DNA from: an uncultured Clostridia bacterium
GTDB taxonomy: Bacteria > Bacillota > Clostridia > Christensenellales > Borkfalkiaceae
Length of the DNA: 64,000 bases
Assembly: GCA_930990665.1 (NCBI GenBank)
Contig: CAKNQN010000007.1
Coordinates: 27,660-91,659 of the forward strand
Reading direction: 5' to 3'
A program made the translations under genes and the position numbers. The notes under the pieces were generated by a model. The model was not told the DNA's origin. It saw nothing but the letters and a program-made list of their open reading frames with translations, and searched no databases. This document shows positions 61,791 through 64,000 of this stretch, piece by piece (position 1 is the stretch's first letter; the number at the start of each line of letters is the position of its first letter).

Positions 61791-62621
61791 TTACTCTTTT
61801 GCTACGTAGCAAAGGCCTGCGCCGCCCGGGCCTATGTGTACGCCGATCACCGAACAGAGGTTGCTGGCGTTTTGGGTGTATTCCGGGCGGTCGGGATGGA
61901 GCGCGGCGGCGAGCTCCTCGCAGCGGGCCTTTGTCTTGGAATAGATGTAATAGACGGGATAGTTCTCGTCGATTTTGTCGGAAAGGACGGCCTGGCGTAT
62001 GGTGCGGATGGCGCGCCTGTATCCGATCGCCTTTCCGTAAAGCTCCACTTTGCCGGTAGGGGAGATCGTGATGACGGGTTTGAGGTCGATGATCTTTCCG
62101 ACCAGAGCCACGCCCTTTTTCAGACGTCCGCCCTTGTGCAGGTATTCCAGCGTATCGACTGCGGCGTAAAGGCGCATGCGTGCGCGGATCCCGTCGAGCA
62201 AGGCGGCGATCTCTTCGCCCGTTTTGTCTGCATTGCGCAGCGCTTCGACGACGAGGAGCTTTTCCATCACGCTCGCGCCCTTCGAGTCGTAGACATAGAC
62301 GTTCTCGTAATTTCCGTCCTGTTTGGCGGCAACGGCGCTGTCATAGGTGCCCGAAAGGGCGGAGGAGAGAAGGATGACAAAGAGTTTCTGCCCCTCTTGT
62401 CTTGCCTTTGCAAACACTTCGTCGAATGCGGCGACATTGATCTGTGAAGAGCGGGGGAATTCCGTTTCCATCTTTTCATAAAATTCGTCGGGGGTGAGAT
62501 CCACGCCGTCGCGGTACTCTTTTGTACCGAATACAATCGTCTGCGGGATCACCTGCACACCCAGCTTTCTTGCCTCTTGCGGCGAGATGTTCGCCGCCGA
62601 GTCTGTCACGATCTTAAACAT
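61791..62621 (-). CDS. DegV-family fatty-acid-binding protein (FakB-like)
   Basis: A 276-residue EDD-fold protein: MFKIVTDSAANISPQEARKLGVQVIPQTIVFG, TSxPS-like SSQINVAAFDEVFAKARQEGQKLFVILLSSALSGTYDSA, YLHKGGRLKK and VHIGPGGAGLCYV. Members bind a fatty acid and present it to the FakA kinase. ATG 62621 follows AAGGAGGCCGGAA. It overlaps the MarR stop by eight bases, so the two form an operon. Confidence 0.94.
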   Translation of the reverse strand: MFKIVTDSAANISPQEARKLGVQVIPQTIVFGTKEYRDGVDLTPDEFYEKMETEFPRSSQINVAAFDEVFAKARQEGQKLFVILLSSALSGTYDSAVAAKQDGNYENVYVYDSKGASVMEKLLVVEALRNADKTGEEIAALLDGIRARMRLYAAVDTLEYLHKGGRLKKGVALVGKIIDLKPVITISPTGKVELYGKAIGYRRAIRTIRQAVLSDKIDENYPVYYIYSKTKARCEELAAALHPDRPEYTQNASNLCSVIGVHIGPGGAGLCYVAKE

Positions 62622-63363
62622 TTCCGGCCTCCTTTTCAATGGCGATCTGGTCCAGAAAACGGCGGAAGATCCCGTCTACCTGCCGCAGCTCCTCTTCGTT
62701 CAGCCGCTGCCTGAGCCGCGAAAAGATAAAGGAGCCGTAGCTGTCCGAATCGTGGTAATACTGGGTGAATTTTTCTGTCACACGCACGCGATAAGAACGC
62801 TTGTCGTCCGTCTGCGTCTTGGTGATGTATCCCTTTTCGACCAGCGAACGGATTTTGTAGGCGGCATTGGGGGAGGAGATCTTCAGATATTCGGCAAACT
62901 GGCTGATCGTCGGATTTTCCAGCAGATAGATCACTTCCGCGGCAAAAAATTCCGTCGCGGAAAGGGACCCGGGCCGCTCGCCGACGATGGAAAAGATCCG
63001 CCTGTAAAGCTGCAGCCGGAATTCCCGATAGATGCTTTCAAAATCTTCTTCGATGCTTTTTCCGATTTCTTCCTTCGCGGCAGTTCCTGCCAGTTGTGCG
63101 ACTGCTCCTTCTGCCGCCTTTGGGGAAGTTTCGGTCGTCCTTTGCGTAGCAGCTTCCGTCGCCTGTGCGGCAGTACTATCCGCCGTTTGTGAGGAATTTT
63201 TTGCTGCTTGCACGGAGGTTTCGGTCGTCCTTTGCGTAGCAGCTTCCGTCGCCTGTGCGGCAGTACTATCCGCCGTTTGTAATTCAGTTTCGGCGGCTTG
63301 GCAGGACTCTCCCATCCGACCGCCGCTTCCGAGTTCGCTTTCTTCATGCCTTTTTTCCGTCAT
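62614..63363 (-). CDS. MarR-family transcriptional regulator with repeat-containing N-terminus
   Basis: A 249-residue protein. The C-terminal 140 residues are a winged-helix MarR domain (FFAAEVIYLLENPTISQFAEYLKISSPNAAYKIRSLVEKGYITKTQTDDKRSYRVRVTEKF). The first 100 residues are low complexity and hold two copies of TADSTAAQATEAATQRTTETS. The start ATG 63363 is 13 bases from AGGAGAA; a tiny ORF MNGA* fits better and overlaps it (GCATGA), suggesting coupling. It may instead start further inside. Probably controls itself and degV, perhaps in response to acyl chains. Confidence 0.85.
   Translation of the reverse strand: MTEKRHEESELGSGGRMGESCQAAETELQTADSTAAQATEAATQRTTETSVQAAKNSSQTADSTAAQATEAATQRTTETSPKAAEGAVAQLAGTAAKEEIGKSIEEDFESIYREFRLQLYRRIFSIVGERPGSLSATEFFAAEVIYLLENPTISQFAEYLKISSPNAAYKIRSLVEKGYITKTQTDDKRSYRVRVTEKFTQYYHDSDSYGSFIFSRLRQRLNEEELRQVDGIFRRFLDQIAIEKEAGNV
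63128..63280. repeat. Exact 63-bp direct repeat inside the MarR gene
   Basis: 63128-63190 and 63218-63280 are identical by eye, with a 90-bp period, in frame (30 codons). Confidence 0.95.
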
Positions 63364-63410
63364 GCGCCGTTCATTTCTCCTAAAAATTTTTAACTAAAAG
63401 TTTTTAATTG

Positions 63411-63439
63411 ATTATAGCGCAAAGCAAAGAGGATGTCAA
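63411..63439 (-). promoter_or_regulatory. Promoter of MarR-degV with possible operator
   Basis: On the minus strand: TTGACA, 17 bases, TATAAT. Downstream is an AT-rich block with TTTTTAACTAAAAG / TTTTTAATT repeats and the inverted repeat AACT-AAA-AGTT (about 63392), a plausible MarR site. Confidence 0.88.
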
Positions 63440-63668
63440 GAACTATTGTAGACATTGAAACTCCGCATGGAAAAGACTATGGCGCCATTCTTATGTCGCG
63501 ATAGAAAGTCCTCAAAAAAGAATATAAGAAGGACAAAGCAAAGTTGTTTCGTTAAGGTACATAAAGTAAATTTTAAGAAAGCAAAAGAGTAGTATAAGGG
63601 GATTTTTTGTTCGGCTCTCCATCTTTTTCAAGGGATTTTCGGCAGTAGGTTGGTGAGAAGGTTGGACA
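63440..63668. other. AT-rich gap without a supported gene
   Basis: Between the MarR promoter and the recombinase terminator I see no gene. The minus-strand ORF 63512-63847 is mostly a shadow of the recombinase frame. Confidence 0.6.
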
Positions 63669-63703
63669 GCTTGTCCTGGATCTTTATAGCATCCAGGACA
63701 AGC
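63669..63703 (-). terminator. Hairpin downstream of the recombinase
   Basis: GCTTGTCCTGGAT / ATCCAGGACAAGC with loop CTTTATAGC. The T tract is weak. Confidence 0.6.
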
Positions 63704-63729
63704 AAATTCATAGATTTGACAAAAATGGC

Positions 63730-63999
63730 TCATAGCAAAAATTTGTTTATTCCATACAGAAAAATACCCAGCCAAAATTCTTTGCTCGTCACAAAAAAAT
63801 TCGACTGGGTATCGTGTGGTGGACACAAAGGTGACGTGTCCGAACACCCCGTTAAAGATAATTCCCGAATGATTTTATCGGGATTATCTTCCGTCGGCGG
63901 CATATGATTGAGATAGTTGTAGTAGATTTCAAAGCGGTCGTCGTACAGCACGATTTTCTGTATCAGGTTCTTTATCAGCAGTTTCGGTTGCTGCTTGAT
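63730..63999 (-). CDS. Serine site-specific recombinase, C-terminal end (5' partial)
   Basis: The minus-strand frame is open to the right edge: LLIKNLIQKIVLYDDRFEIYYNYLNHMPP then IIRELSLTGCSDTSPLCPP and a tail ending GINKFLL. The KLIxxLIxxIxVYDDxxxIxFNY pattern followed by a Cys/Ser tail is typical of the C-terminus of large serine recombinases on clostridial mobile elements. Only the last 89 residues are visible; the catalytic domain lies outside. It suggests that an integrated element begins at the right end. Confidence 0.75.
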   Translation of the reverse strand: MKQQPKLLIKNLIQKIVLYDDRFEIYYNYLNHMPPTEDNPDKIIRELSLTGCSDTSPLCPPHDTQSNFFVTSKEFWLGIFLYGINKFLL

Positions 64000-64000
64000 G

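Noticed and set aside
63512-63847. 111-residue minus-strand ORF
   Set aside because: Overlaps the recombinase in another frame and has no recognisable features.

Overview
The window reads as a G+C-rich (clearly over 50% by eye), spore-forming, low-complexity-rich Firmicutes genome, most likely an uncultured gut Clostridia (Christensenellales-like). The evidence is indirect: sporulation genes (spmA/spmB, spoVAD/spoVAE), an FMN riboswitch in front of an ECF-type riboflavin S component, a CIRCE-controlled hrcA-grpE-dnaK-dnaJ block, an L27 with a Firmicutes-type N-terminal extension, and many textbook TTGACA-17-TATAAT promoters. The species assignment is inference. No rRNA, tRNA or CRISPR array was seen.

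Layout. 1-4.0 kb: C-terminal half of an MFS transporter (cut by the left edge), a UPF0104-type membrane protein, a GT8 glycosyltransferase, a nitroreductase-like protein. 4.0-8.8 kb: a possible small RNA, a tandem repeat patch, a GH2 beta-galactosidase and an iron-containing alcohol dehydrogenase. 9-14.1 kb: an orphan prepilin-like surface protein with a palindromic leader, then a three-gene operon (DUF5058 membrane protein, second membrane protein, M20 peptidase). 14.5-20.8 kb: FMN riboswitch-ribU, tsaE-tsaB-rimI-hydrolase, a membrane-anchored MurF-like ligase and a D-Ala-D-Ala ligase. 21-25.3 kb: a divergent XRE regulator and unknown gene, metG, spmAB. 25.4-32.6 kb: a possible small RNA, an M16 peptidase, a MATE gene broken by one TAG, ybaK, a CLC-F-type channel, tilS, hpt. 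32.8-37.5 kb: a minus-strand cell-surface glycan operon (sugar transferase, GT4, ABC-2 permease, ABC ATPase, UDP-galactopyranose mutase). 37.7-44.9 kb: a P-loop kinase, a stand-alone GlmU acetyltransferase half with glmM, rplU-rpmA, small unknown membrane proteins, a decayed gene, ogg. 45-50.7 kb: an esterase, an AraC remnant, a GH36-type alpha-galactosidase, then feoAB behind a structured leader. 51-54.7 kb: spoVAD-VAE, a 15-bp tandem repeat, an Amidase_6 protein, a DMT transporter. 55-60.6 kb: CIRCE-hrcA-grpE, dnaK, dnaJ. 60.8-64 kb: a membrane protein, a MarR-degV pair with a duplicated degV tail, and the C-terminus of a serine recombinase running off the right edge.

Themes. Housekeeping genes dominate. 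Wall precursor supply recurs (glmM, GlmU-like, MurF-like, Ddl), as does surface decoration (Glf operon, GT8, UPF0104 protein) and galactoside use (GH2, GH36). The intergenic spaces are unusually rich in short tandem repeats, each with a different unit, and in very long perfect palindromic terminators. The most interesting unexplained items are the prepilin/beta-helix protein with its double-palindrome leader, the DUF5058-partner-M20 operon, the membrane-fused MurF-like ligase, the feo leader, and two promoter-to-terminator units that look like small RNAs.
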